This document shows positions 10,899 through 21,954 of a stretch of 63,795 bases of DNA, piece by piece. The notes below the pieces were generated by a model that saw only the letters and a list, made by a program, of their open reading frames with translations, had not been told where the DNA came from and made no database searches. Position 1 is the first letter of the stretch, and every line of letters starts with the position of its first letter. The position numbers and the translations under genes were made by a program. Where the stretch lies: NCBI GenBank assembly GCA_001574975.1, contig KQ965768.1, forward strand, positions 302,548-366,342. The letters run 5' to 3'. The stretch is from Gonapodya prolifera JEL478 (taxonomy: Eukaryota; Monoblepharomycota; Monoblepharidomycetes; Monoblepharidales; Gonapodyaceae).

Positions 10899-11394
10899 TG
10901 TACCGTCAGGTGACAGGACGGGACGGCACTGTGCTTGTGGGCTTTGCGGTCCGCGAAAGGGAGTCGGAGCTAGCAAAGAGCTTATGTGCCACCCTGGCAG
11001 TTTGCACGGGCGTGGGCATGGATCTGCATGAATGGACAGTGTATAGGTCAACATCGAAGATTGGAATCCTCACCTGGGCTTACATTCTGACGCCGCGCTT
11101 GACAACTGCGTTTTGCGAATGTCGTGCGGTCACATAACTACTTCGAGAATGTGCGGGTCAATCCTGGAGGACCAATGAGGTTTAAACTTGAAGTGCGTCT
11201 CAGTAATGTGAGGGGGCGGTTTTGTATGAGAGTTGAAAAAGGAGAGGCAGGAAAGAATAGAATATTGCCGTGAAATGAGCTCAAGGAGGATGCTAAGCGT
11301 TAAAATTGGCGAGAATTGCAGGTAAAACGATGTCTAAAAACAGGCAAATGAAATCACACTTCCAGTTTCCTCCGGCCCTCAGCTCCTCCATTTC
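10899..11394. other. intergenic region between THG1 and SET gene
   Basis: No coding exon is convincing. The 91-codon open frame at 10862-11137 starts inside the THG1 coding region, in another frame, and matches no family I know. The rest is presumably the THG1 3' UTR and the next gene's promoter. Confidence 0.4.
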
Positions 11395-13088
11395 ATGCCT
11401 GTCACATATCCCCCATGTTCATGCCAAGCGCCGCACACCATCGCTTCCAAAGTTCCACCTCTCCGCGTCGCCGTTACGCCGGATAAGGGCCGCTGTTTCG
11501 TCGCGGCCCGTAACATTGCGCCAGGAGAGCTCTTGCTCGAATGCGAGGCGTACGGAGGCGCAGTCATTGTCGATTCCACTGCGCGCAAGTATTTTTGTGC
11601 CAGTGCCGAGTGTGGCAAGTTCCTCGGCCGTGAATCGAACGGGAACGGCGAACAGTCAGAGGTGAGGAGAGCAAATCTGCTGTTTTTTCTGGCCACCTTC
11701 GAGAAACATTATTTTCTATACTGCAATGAAACAAATATGACGCCGAACAGACGGATTCAGAAGGGAAAGGCGGTCATAGTCGCGATTGCAGAGCTACCCT
11801 GGAGCCTCTTCCTTTCGGTTGCGCTCGCGGGTGTGGCACTGTGGCTTACTGCTCGAAACACTGCTCTGAGCGCGACTGGAACGACTTTCACTCGTATGAG
11901 TGCGAATTTCTCGCGAAACAGGTCCTTCCTTATTGCGGGCCTCACGCCAACCTCGTTAACATACCTCCGTCCCCGCTCACCAACGGCTCCACGGGAAACG
12001 GTCATACACCGGAATCCCAGAATGGGTTTAAGGAGGATAAGTTGGGAGCCCTGCCTCTGACATCGACTTTGCGAAACCCATATGTTCACGACTACCTCCG
12101 CCTGCTCGTGCGCGTTCTCACTGCGCGCTTCAAAGAACTCCGTGGCCAGCCGGATGACGTGCCGGTGAATGGACACTCCAACACCCCATATTCCGCGCTG
12201 CGGAGCGTTCCGTGCTGGGCCGACGTTCTTTCAATGACCTCAAACATCAAGGAGTTTTCCGAGGATAGGGTCAGTGGCGAGTTTCAGGTCGTTGCAAGCA
12301 AGCTCAGGGAGTACGCGGAACACTGGTTGGGTGTTGATCAAGCACAGCTCTTTGGTGAAAAGCTGGACTCACAAGTGAGTGCGAAGTGCGACAACGGACA
12401 GGGGATTATGTGAGATAAGCGAAATCACCAATTCTCCTAGGATCCTTACTTGCTTCTCGTAGCTCGCGAGGAATGTAATTCGTTTGGTCTCTACACTCAT
12501 TCGATCACAATGCCAGAAGCAGAGCGGAGCACAGAACCTCTGGCAACGCAAACCCAACCTTCCAGTCGGCAATCCTACGGTCTCACCATATACCCCACCG
12601 CCGCATTCTTCAATCATTCCTGCGCTCCAAACGCTGTGCACTTGTCATATCCTCAACCATCCAATCGAGCCGGTACTGACTCGCCACCAGCCACCCCTCG
12701 AATGCTCTTCTTTGCCCTCCCCAGAAGAGAGATTCTTGCCGGCGATGAGATTTGCATATCTTACACGGCCCCGGCGCATCTCGTCGCTGCGGAGAGATCT
12801 CAGAACGCCGCCGTAACTCGACGCTCCGAGCTCCAGAAATGGTTCTTGTTCGAATGCGGATGCAGCCGCTGTGTTTCGGAGGTGGAGGGTAAACCGCTGC
12901 CGAAAGAGGTGGAGGCTGCCCTCGTTGGTGGACTGTGTGATCCGAAGGGAACAGTTTGCTCGGGTCGTTGGGTGCCAGGACGGTCTGTTGACAAAGTCCA
13001 AATTCAGTGTTCTAAGGAGGAGAAGCTGGCGTGTGGTGATAGTTTTGGGGACTGGAGATGTGAGGCCTGCATGAGGCCAATGACATGA
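11395..13088 (+). CDS. MYND-finger SET-domain lysine methyltransferase (SMYD-like)
   Basis: This is a split-SET protein methyltransferase. Start ATG 11395. The N-terminal SET half shows KGRCFVAARNIAPGELLLEC. A MYND zinc finger is interrupted by an intron: CASAECGKF in exon 1, then GCARGCGTVAYCSKHCSERD and HSYECEF with the expected Cys and His spacing. A helical linker (FKELRGQPDDV) is followed by the catalytic SET half after a second intron (about 12376-12440): EECNSFGLY, AAFFNHSCAPNAV (the S-adenosylmethionine-binding NHSC motif), GDEICISYT, and the post-SET cysteines FECGCSRC. The end at 13088 follows two more Cys (WRCEACMRP). Family members methylate histone or non-histone lysines; the target here is unknown. 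Near-complete and apparently functional. Confidence 0.85.
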
Positions 13089-13155
13089 ATACTAGTTTTG
13101 TAATCATCACAATTCTAGAAATGTAGCCCCCGAGCCGATCCCACACTCGATCGCG

Positions 13156-13930
13156 ATGCCAGCAACATGGTTACCTTCCGATTTTGAACCTTTGCTGCAG
13201 AAAATTGCCCAAAAGTTGATTGCTCGAAAGGAAACTGTCGCTGTAGCGGAAAGTGTAAGTCCGGGAACGTTGAACATCACCGCAGACTCATTGAATACAT
13301 CACGACCACTTCTCATAGACTACAGGAGGGTGAGTTTACCCCTACATACTCACCGCGGCTCGGTAAAGAATCACCAGTCCTCGTCGTGGTGCACCAACAG
13401 TCTCCTCTCAGCATCACTTCTTTCCGTGGCGGGAGCCTCCGCGTATTACCGCGGTGGTGCCGTACTCTACACGCTGCCTAGTCGGAAGAGCTGGGCAGAA
13501 TGGACTGACGAAATGGCAAAGGTGGAAACATGTGATGACTTTCTGCGAGGGGACGTTTGTCATTGCGTTCCACTTTTAGAACTACAAAGGAACGACTCCC
13601 GAATTAATGCAGCACACAGCAGAGAGTGTTCGGAAGGTGCGTCCAACTGAGCGAATGCGGTCATCGGGCAAACTATGAACACGTCAAACCATGTAGCAAC
13701 TCGATGCGACATGGTGCATTGGAGAAAGCGGCATTGCGGGACCGAAAGGTTTCGGCCCGACGAGACCAGCAGGCCTCACCGTTGTCTCCATCGTGGGTCC
13801 CGTTTCAAAGACAGCAACGATTAAGACCGGTCTCGAGGACCGACCACAGAACATGGAGGAATTCGCTCGTAGGGCACTGGGACTGTTCGTCGAAGCCTTG
13901 GAAGAGGCTGACGGGCGCAAAGCACCGTGA
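13156..13930 (+). CDS. CinA C-terminal family amidohydrolase (nicotinamide-nucleotide amidase-like)
   Basis: The fold is that of the CinA C-terminal domain, which in bacteria deamidates nicotinamide mononucleotide in pyridine-nucleotide recycling. Five exons (13156-13254, 13319-13329, 13401-13521, 13580-13636, 13697-13930) sum to 522 nt, a closed frame of 173 codons plus stop. The joined sequence gives AVAES, then TTGG from an 11-nt microexon, then LLSASLLSVAGASAYYRGG, matching the AES-x-T-G-G-L catalytic-loop pattern. Later parts are YTLPSRKSWAEWT, NYKGTTPELMQHTAESVRK and CIGESGIAGPKG-x-G, the second conserved loop. It lacks the N-terminal MoaB-like half of bacterial CinA, as is usual for stand-alone fungal versions. 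Whether it deamidates NMN in this organism is inference. Confidence 0.82.
13319..13329 (+). other. 11-nt coding microexon of the CinA-like gene
   Basis: ACTACAGGAGG lies between AG (13317-13318) and donor GTGAGT (13330). Exon 1 ends in phase 0 after AES. The microexon supplies Thr-Thr-Gly and two bases of Gly, completed by T at 13401. Without it both the reading frame and the conserved Gly-Gly loop are lost. Confidence 0.78.
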
Positions 13931-14112
13931 GTCACAAAGAGACTGTAACAAGTGGCGCCGAATTGATTTCCATCACCATTTTGAGATAGAGGAGGGCCAA
14001 AGAGAATGAAGTTAAAGCTGTGATGCCAACATTGTTCAAATAAATGGTTGCAAGTTGGTTGCAAGTACAATTCCCAGAGAACAAGTTCAATAAGTTACAT
14101 TATTTCCAAACG

Positions 14113-15183
14113 TCACATGCAAGTTGACAGTAGTATTGCAAAGAGGGTAACAAAAGCGAAAACACTTTTTCGGGAGGCACTACCCGTCTTGGTAGTGGAA
14201 CTAGTGGAGCCGGTTGACGCCGCTGGACCTGGGTCTCCCTGGGTGGGTGCCGCGACGGGAGCAGTAGTCCGTGAGGGGCTACCCGCCGTGGCCGTCACAT
14301 TGGAGGATGCTGCCGCTGTTACTGTCGCGCTGGCAGAAGGTGCACTGGCGGGTGCAGAAGCGGGGCCACCAGGCAGGCAAACTTGGTTTGGCTCCTCGGC
14401 GGGTGGGGGCTGTTGTGGACAAGGGTCCGCACGTCGAATCACATCTCCTCTGTCCAGACAGGTGGCGGGGTAGTCTTGGGTGCAGGAGTACAGCCCAGGA
14501 TTTGTGTTGTCGTACGTCAAGTAGCAATGACCCAGCTGTGCGGGCATTTTGGAGTCAACAGAGCCCGTGAGATTGTTCCGATAGAATTCGCCGTAGTCGA
14601 GCTTTGTTAAACCTCGCAAATCAGGAATCGGGCCTGTCAGATGACTGCGAAGGTTCAGGTGATGAGATTTGACTTGCCCTTGTCCTTGTCAAGCGGTGTT
14701 AAACTCACTTTGCATCCAGATACACTCGAACTAGATTCACAAGGGTAGATAGTGATGGCGGAATAGGACCTGTGAGGGAGCTAGCGGGAGGAAGGTGAGA
14801 TGCCGAGAGAGGCCAACGAATAGGAAACACATTTACTTATTCCAAAAAGAGATCCACTGAAGGTTCAGCATGCCAGTAAAGCTAGGAACAAATCCGGTAA
14901 GCTGGTTACTGTAGAGGTAAATCTGCTGCAGCTGGTCCAATCCTCGAATTTCAGGAATGCATCCTGTGAATCCTTGCATGGGCAAATAAGCCTGGACGAT
15001 ACGGCCAGCGTCATTGCAAGTGATGTGTCCGTCTCCAATGCCCGAGTCTGCGTTGCAACATTGACCGCGCGTCCACTTGAATGTCAACCCAGATTGATCG
15101 TATAGCTGCCTGTCAAACGGAATCGAGAAGTCGGGGAATCGCAGGACGATGATGAGCAAAAATAAAAGGTTATGAGAGGACAT
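14113..15183 (-). CDS. secreted LRR protein, probably GPI-anchored
   Basis: The start MSSHNLLFLLIIVLRFPDFS is a signal peptide. It is followed by a cysteine cap (WTRGQCCNADSGIGDGHITC) and plant-type leucine-rich repeats: GRIVQAYLPMQGFTGCIPEI, LDQLQQIYLYSNQLTGFVPS, a short exon with GPIPPSLSTLVNLVRVYLDA, then SHLTGPIPDLRGLTKLDYGE. The C-terminal cap reads CYLTYDNTNPGLYSCTQDYP. A Ser/Thr/Ala-rich stalk with PCPQQPPPAEE follows, and the protein ends in a hydrophobic stretch (SVFAFVTLFAILLSTCM), suiting GPI anchoring or a C-terminal membrane tail. Introns lie near 14830-14765 and 14707-14657. It shares the Cys caps with the LRR gene at 19721. It is likely a cell-surface protein, perhaps recognising a ligand. 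Confidence 0.8.
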
Positions 15184-15588
15184 AAGAGGAAAAGGAGTTG
15201 CTGAATCTCTCTCACTCGAAAACGGCGCAATCTTTTGCCGTGTCTTGTGCGGTGGAGCCAGTGGGGATGCACGTCAGCGACCACAACAAGGCGACCCCCA
15301 CAGAAGCAAGATGTCTCCTTGAGAAAGTGCGCTGGACCATCGATGTCGAACAGAAGGCGGAAATGGGCGGAGAATTGAGCCCCCTTTTGGACTTGGCAGG
15401 CTGCGGACGGAGAATTGAACGCCAAAAGCCACAGATTTTTGGTATTCAGCTCTTCATGAAATATCGCCATTGAGTACGGAGGAACATCCCTTTTACGAAA
15501 AGTGTTCGATAGAGAAGTCATTTTCATCCTGTTCTAACTTGAGTTCCACCCCTCGCTCACCGACACACTGTTTCAGGACGGCAAAGCA
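15184..15588. other. divergent intergenic region
   Basis: This lies between the divergently transcribed LRR gene (-) and the hypothetical gene (+). The open frames crossing it (for example a minus-strand frame up to 15527 continuing into the LRR start) show no family resemblance. I read it as promoter sequence. Confidence 0.4.
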
Positions 15589-17174
15589 ATGTTTCATGTC
15601 TCAAATTTGTACGCTCTGTCACCTGGGCGATTTTTAGATATGATGTTTGTCGGACTGGCAGGTTGCACCCCATCAGATTTATCCGTGGAGATCAATTTAC
15701 TCACGAATTACTACAGGGCTCTTGCCGAGCTGGCGAAAAATCTGAACGCAACGCACGACTGTGACACTTCCGCCAAGAAAGTGTCCAGATGCCCCAAGGT
15801 TTGTTGCAATCATGTCCTTGCTCAAACTTTGCGGAGAGCACATTTTTGATACCTTTTTTCATCAAGCTGTCGTCACAAAATTTAAAGCTTTGGTAGACGG
15901 TAAGAGTGGGCCAGCCATCGCTCTTCCACGCTGTTCTCCTCGTCTCAGAGTTGATGTCTCGGTTCAACGTCGAAACCGGAAACCTTTTCCTTTCCTTCCT
16001 TCACGTCACAGTTGTACGCATAGGCATATCTCTGGACAGATCAAGCCTTGTGAATCCAGGTGCGGAGAGCTCTAAGTTAGGATTGCCTTGTTTGGTCATG
16101 TCACAGGACCGCCCTCCGACAGAGCTCCTCGAGCAGCTAAGAGAACTTCGCCTCCAATGCATAAAGCTCCTCTCTCCTACTCCCCAACTTTTGGAAGGTG
16201 AGTCCCGTATCTATTCGTTGTTCCTGGTAGACGGAGATAGCTCACGACGAATATCCTGAAGATGTGTTGGCTTCGAAGGGCAAATTTGATGACGCTACAA
16301 GCCTGCCCCCTCTTCCCGCCAATATTGCAGGTCTCCTTGGCGGGGAGCTTGGTGCAGAGCAGCTTCGGAGTGTGTGGGAAGGCGCAGCCCACGCCACCTT
16401 GCTCTTGAATGCGACCGAGGATGCGTTTGGAGAGATTAAAGGACTCAAGGAAGGCATTCTGTTCCGTAAGGAGCAACTCCAACGCGTATCGGCGAGAATT
16501 GCGAATCTGCGCCCTCCACAGAAGAAGCATCAGTGTGGGTGGCTTTCGAAGTTGTTCTGACGTTTCGTTCTCTGAGCGCCTCGATTTGGAACCCACAGTA
16601 AATGCGTTTGTGTCAATTATTACCGCGATCTACATCGAACTTGTGGAGGTTTACGAATTCCTCACTGCTCTATGCGACGCACTAGAAGCAAATTTAACCC
16701 ACAGCAAGAAGAAGAAAGGCCAACTCGCTGGACTTTGCGTGTTAGGGTACGTTCCCGCCGTTTTGGTCTCCCCGCTGAACGAATACCATCACCCCTGCCA
16801 TTCCCAGAGTCGTTGGGCTCGTAGCCGGTGGCGTCGCATTCACAATCGCAGCTAAAGGCGCCTTGGTCGCCTCTGCAGTCTCGTCCACCATGGCAGCCAC
16901 AACGACCTCTGGCGCCGCCAGCCTTGCCAGCGTCGCATCCATTGGCATTTCTGCAGGAACCGCGTGCGCCGGCGCCGCGAGCACCGCCATTACGAGCATC
17001 GCGATCGCGTGGACGCGCAAGCAGCTCGTGAGCCTCGCCGCGATGAAGCGAGACGTCAGGGATGTCGCCACGCGAATCATGGATGCAATTGAGGAGCTCG
17101 AGGAAGTTGTGGGCAGAGCGTTGGTCAAGGAGAAGGAGCCAAGGCGCGGCTGGATGCGAAAGATCAAGGCGTAA
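15589..17174 (+). CDS. hypothetical membrane-associated protein
   Basis: I do not recognise this family. The first exon may begin MFHVSNLYALSPGRF, though the start is uncertain, and continues SVEINLLTNYYRALAELAKN. Further pieces joined by GT-AG introns are GEHIFDTFFHQAVVTKFKA, LMSRFNVETGNLFLSFLHV, PPTELLEQLRELRLQCIKLL, VWEGAAHATLLLNATEDAFG, LTALCDALEANLTHSKKKK and a last exon with a strongly hydrophobic Ala/Ser/Gly-rich stretch (VVGLVAGGVAFTIAAKGALV and SIGISAGTACAGAASTAITS). After that comes a charged helix (MKRDVRDVATRIMDAIEELE) and stop at 17172-17174. The layout, a long helical domain then an Ala/Gly-rich membrane-active segment then a basic tail, recalls fungal coiled-coil membrane proteins of unknown role. 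No function is assigned. Confidence 0.55.
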
Positions 17175-17374
17175 CGTCACCCAAGATCCGAGCACTTTTT
17201 TTCACTCTTCTTTTAATGTTTCAAAGCGTTTTCCTGTCATCTGTTTATTCTGTCGTCGTGTGATTCAAGTGTGTTGAAGTGTCAAACCAAGTACCAACCC
17301 CCGTCATCACCCAAACTATATCCAAACATAAAATAAATATTCATGTTGTTGTGTTTTGCATACACTGGTTCAGC

Positions 17375-19353
17375 TTAAAGACGCCCCTTTGTGACATTTT
17401 TCGCCCGCGCCTTCTCGACACACTCGACCAGACTCGCGGCGAGCTCCATTCCACGTTCGTCCCATCCGGGCTCTATCAGATTCATGACGTACGCGGAGGC
17501 GACGCGGTTGGTAAGGTCCCACTGCAGATACAGATCGGTGTGCGAGTTTTTGTATCGAAGAGAAAAACACAAAATAAACAATAAACAGGTCTTACCTGAA
17601 AATGCGACCCGCCCGTGCCCATCCATCCCGTCCAGCTCCACCCATCACCCTTCCATTCCGGACGATCGCGCGGAACGACGGTGGGGACCTTGTACTTTAG
17701 ACGACTCGAAGTGAATAATGAGAGCGAATAAATGAATGCAACGATCAACGTACGCCGGGAAGGCTGTTTGACCACGAAGCGCCGCCGCGACATGTGCGGG
17801 TGGGAAGGTCGGTGAACAGGTCTGGGGGGTGGGGGGGGGGGGAGGTGGAGTGGGCGGGAACGAATGTGGTGTGACGACAGAAAACGTCACACTTCTGGTT
17901 CACACACTCACCGACAACACCGTCCATTTCTGGATCAACAGCGCAAGAGTCGCGCAGAGTTTTCTCGTCAATGAACGTGAAGCCATCGAGCGAACCACCC
18001 ATGCTTGCCAACGTGGCGAGTTTTCCAAGCTAATGGTACCAGCGACATCTTCGATCACCAACGTAAGGGGCATGAAAAGAGACCGGCAGCACTCACCGAT
18101 CTCGCGTTTGTAACCGTGAACGCCGAGGGTATTTCACTCTTGCGAATCTCTGGGTCATTTGCTTCAGTTCTCGGCGGCCCCGAGCGAGCCACAAGCAGCT
18201 TCAACGATCCCTTCTTCGGCGGGGAGGCCGCTGCACATGCATACACACTTGAGATATAGCGTCATGTGAGGCGCAGAGCAAGAGCAGCTTCCACCCACCT
18301 AAAGCCTTCATGAACTTCTCTGACGGGACGATCTCCGCGTACCGCTCCTCCATGCGCGGGTCCGTTACGTCGAACCCTGCGAAAACATCGATGCCAAGCG
18401 CGGGGTTCACGAGTTGCCGAAGGAGCTGGCCGTGGGTGAGACCACCCGTGACGCGGCGGATGATTTCGTTGAGGTACTTCATCGTCCCGATGGGAATTGC
18501 TCAGGTGTACCATCCCCAGGACCTCCACTTCCCCAGCCTGGTGAACTCACCCACCCCTGCGTCGTCGCGTGGTACACTTTGGTCTTCTTACCGCCATGGC
18601 TGTGGCTCTGGCGGGCCAGCTTCGCCGCGACGCCCGCCACGTCCCCGGAGAGGTGGTCCCGGGGGGAGACCAGGTTCGCGTCGTCGAGGTACGGGACGCC
18701 CGCGGCGTGTTGGCACAGGTCGCGGACCTGGTCCGGTCCGGTACCGGGAGATTGCAGGGCGCGGGGTTGGCAGGTTGGAGGGAGCGAGGGCATTGGTTCG
18801 TTTGGCACACAGGACGTACCGTGACGTGCTCCTTTCCCCCCGCTGCAAATTCCGGCCAGTATTTGGCAACCGGCGCGTCGTACTCCAGGAGCCCCCGGGA
18901 CACGAGATGCGCGACCGTCATTCCTTGCTGTTCTGGGTCGTCGTGCCCGTAAGCCAATCACGGAGCTCAGAACGGTCTCAATCCATCACGCGGGACGCAC
19001 CACAGCTTTTCCACACGAGTACACGACCGTGACGGTGTCGCCGCTGAAGGGCTTTGTCCGGGCTCGATTCGCCCATCCGCCAGCGAGGTCCACGACGACA
19101 ACGCCGTCCACTATTTTTCCGTGTGAGAGGGAGTTTTGTGGGATTTTAATCAGTGATGCAGAGGAATTCGCCGTGGGATGGCGAGCTTACCGGATGCAAA
19201 ATAGCCGGCACCGAGCTCCCTGCCATCGGCGAAATGCTTGGCGAAGAGATCGCGCACGGGCTCAAATCCGGGTGCTACGAATCCGCTCAGGGGGATGGAA
19301 GACAGAGTGGCCATGGATTGCTTGCTCCCTTTCCCACCAGTTGCTGCGGCCAT
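17375..19353 (-). CDS. beta-lactamase-fold serine hydrolase (class C / EstB-LACTB type)
   Basis: A serine hydrolase of the penicillin-binding-protein/class C beta-lactamase superfamily; in eukaryotes such proteins act as esterases or peptidases, not antibiotic resistance enzymes. Start ATG 19353 (MAAATGGKG). Exons give [37 protein letters not shown], then VVYSCGKAV with the catalytic S-x-x-K, then [20 protein letters not shown] and [17 protein letters not shown]. Later parts are [23 protein letters not shown] (the Tyr of the Y-x-[NA] motif) and [20 protein letters not shown]. The C-terminal exons hold GTGGSHFQ (in place of H/K-T-G) and [20 protein letters not shown], ending at 17375. About ten exons are needed. 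A run of C on the coding strand (17822-17844) forms the polypyrimidine tract of one intron. No obvious signal peptide. Confidence 0.78.
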
Positions 19354-19720
19354 GCTTTTTGTCAAATATAATTATAAATAACACAGCACAAGCCGCCTCC
19401 CGCCTTTCATGTGACACAAATAGACGGCATCGTGCATTTTTGTCAACAAAACGTCGACGAAATGCGATGCAAGAAATTAAAGTGAGAATTGCAACTAACT
19501 TGTACTCCCTGTGTAGCCGTTGAGTGGCTATAGGTGACGAAAAGAAGGTTTCGCCAACATGTGGATGTAAGAAATGTCTGGTTTCAGCAGCTTGTTTACC
19601 CAACCACGCTTAAATTTTGGTCTCTGCGGCAGTTCGCGATGAGGGCGGCGATGCCTCTCTCCCTGGCGATCTCCGCTACAAGCCCCCATTTTGCACGAGA
19701 TTCATGCGCTGAGACTCCCG
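19354..19720. other. divergent intergenic region
   Basis: This lies between the hydrolase (-) and the LRR receptor (+). No exon is supported, so it is read as a shared promoter region. It is more AT-rich than the neighbouring coding DNA. Confidence 0.4.
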
Positions 19721-21458
19721 ATGCGACTGCTCCGCGTCCGCTGGGCATCCGCGCTGCTCAATCTCGCCCTCTGCGCCCTCTCGCTCGGGGGTCCGTCCGC
19801 GGCAGCAGCTGATTGTCACATCTTCGAATCTTTGTTCAACCAATCCGCAGTCTGGCCAAAGTGGCCATCGGGACAATGCTGCACCGCGGGAAACCTGTTC
19901 AACTGCAACGGCAACGGCCGCGTCACGGCAGCGAGACTGGCCGGCTTGTCGCTGTCGGGGGTCCTCCCAGACCTGTCATCCGTCAATGAACTCGCGGCAC
20001 TAGCGATCGATGGCAACGGGCTCTGGGGGGACGTCGACGGACGATTGCCCAGATCGCTTAATTTCTGTTCGCTGACAAAGGGATCCACGAATGTCGGCTT
20101 GTACAGTTGCGGAGGGTTCGTGCCAAGTGCGTGCACTGCAGCCATCGACGGGGCACCCCAGTACTTTTTCACTACGTGCCAGGACGCGTCCACCAACGCT
20201 GGAATCGCTCCGCAAACAGTCGGAGGAGGAGCAGCAGGAGGGCAACAGCAAACCAGCACGGCAGCGGGTGCAACCTCGACACAAGCCCCATCAAACACTT
20301 CGCCTGTTGGCTCGCCTCCACCGGTTGCTTCCGTGAGTTCAACATCTGTGGAAGCTGTAACCGTGTCGCAGCCCACAACTCCACCTCCGCCTCCGCCTCC
20401 ACCTCCACCTCCACCTCAGCCCAATCCCCCTCCGCCTGCAAATCCCGCTCCACCCCCTCCAACACCTCCTCCTCCAACCCCGCCGCCGCCACCACCACCA
20501 CCTCCTCCACCTGCACCCGCACCTACACTTGATCCTTCACCCTCATTCGTATCTCCAGCGGCATTGCAACCAGCCGCAACTACGATGCAACCCGCACAAA
20601 CCATGACGTCCTCTGCCCGCTCAGGATCGCCTTCGACGATAAACATGAACAACCCCCGTTCCACCACCGGCTCACGCCCCACAGCCACGTCATCCACGAC
20701 CGGGGAAATATCGTCGCAATCTCTGATGCCCAAATCAAACGGCAGCTCGGGAGATGAAGATGCGGCGCCTCAAAGCGGCCCTGCTTTATCCAAGGGCGCC
20801 ATTGCGGGGATCATTGGCGGTGGACTTGCCGGGGTGTTGCTCGTGGCCGCGTTCATTCAGCGGCGCATGAGTCAGGGCAAATTCTTCCAAAAAGCGCCTT
20901 CCCCAACCGAGGGTGAGTTTGCACTCTCTCACACAACGTTTCACTACACCCACCTAACCCACACACCTACAACCAGACCGCGATCTTGCACCCCCCTTCG
21001 TGGTCACTTCTCCCACCGACTCCTCAGGCCGCCCCAGCGTCGACCCGTTCGCACGAGCCAACCCGCCGTCACTGGGCATGCTTGCACCGGGCATGACCTT
21101 TGCGGGCCCACCCCTTCCTCACACGACCTCCTCGCTCTCACAACGCAACCCGCGATCCGACAGCGTTTCCAGTCGCGGGCGAGGACCGTTGAGCCCGCCC
21201 ATGGCCCTCGCCGGAGGGTCCACCTCCCTGACTCTCTCGACCACGCTGTCCACGAGCAGCAGCGTGTGGACGACCGACTCGGAAATGTCGTACGGCTCCG
21301 ACGCCGGGTTCCCGGGGACGTCCGAGATGACTGCGGGAACGGTCCCCGGTGGCAAAGTACCCCCTCCGAAACCCGGCGGGCAGCATCCGTTGGCGCAGCA
21401 GACCGGCTGGGACGGTCGCAAGCGCAAACCAGGGTGGATGAAAAGAGGATCAGGATAA
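19721..21458 (+). CDS. single-pass LRR cell-surface protein with proline-rich stalk
   Basis: MRLLRVRWASALLNLALCAL is a signal peptide; ATG 19721 was preferred over the in-frame ATG at 19691 because it sits next to the hydrophobic core. The ectodomain has the same cysteine cap as the gene at 14113 (WPKWPSGQCC...NLFNCNGNG) and a short LRR stretch (GRVTAARLAGLSLSGVLPDL). The C-terminal cap is CSLTKGSTNVGLYSCGGFVP. A Ser/Thr-rich region and a long Pro-rich stalk (about 20380-20525) follow. A transmembrane helix (GAIAGIIGGGLAGVLLVAAF) is followed by the basic stop-transfer QRRM. After one intron (about 20912-20975) comes a cytoplasmic tail of about 160 residues, rich in Ser/Pro and ending in basic residues. 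No kinase domain. It is likely a sensor or wall-anchored adhesin-like protein. Confidence 0.8.
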
Positions 21459-21508
21459 CACGAAAATGTCTGTCGTCGTACATCATGTAAATCGTACTCG
21501 TTGGATTA

Positions 21509-21752
21509 TTTTTTCTCTGTGAGAAAAGAGTGGTTATGAAAGTAACATATGAATCATTTGTAATTTTTGAAAACAATCTCATGCATAACAAAGAGTGAGT
21601 CAGGTTTGGTGCAATTCTGTTGCATTCCCGCTGGCTTATATTTCTGCGAGAGAAAAGCATGGTTACGAAAGTAACATATGAATCATTGCATATTTTTGAA
21701 AACTATTTTGTTCGAAAGTAGAGTGAAGTTCGGTGCGATTCCGTTCCTTTCC
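21509..21752 (+). repeat. diverged tandem duplication upstream of the CSL gene
   Basis: Two units of roughly 115-120 nt, offset by about 129 nt, share AGTAACATATGAATCATT (21541 and 21670), TTTTTGAAAAC, and a 3' part TTCGGTGCGATTCCGTT (unit 2) against TTTGGTGCAATTCTGTT (unit 1), each followed by a CCCG-containing end. The units lie between the LRR gene 3' end and the CSL start, so they may affect the CSL promoter or the LRR 3' UTR. Several differences are transitions at CpG/TpG. Confidence 0.75.
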
Positions 21753-21954
21753 CGGACGAGAAAAAGGGCCCCACGTGATGTCCCGTCTCGGTCATAAAAA
21801 CGTTTTCGAGATTATAAGCCTAAGAATTCCGTTCTTCTTCTTGCTGGACGAAAGGGGAAGAAGATTTTCTCGTTGCCACTTCCCTTTTTTCCCGGCTGAA
21901 CTTTGTGCTCAGCCTGTGTGAAAATTGGACCATTACCCTATCCTTCTTCCCGCG

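Noticed and set aside
17822-17844. Long G-run, considered as a third copy of the intronic element
   Set aside because: It is antisense to its host gene, where it serves as a C-rich polypyrimidine tract, and none of the three shared blocks is nearby.
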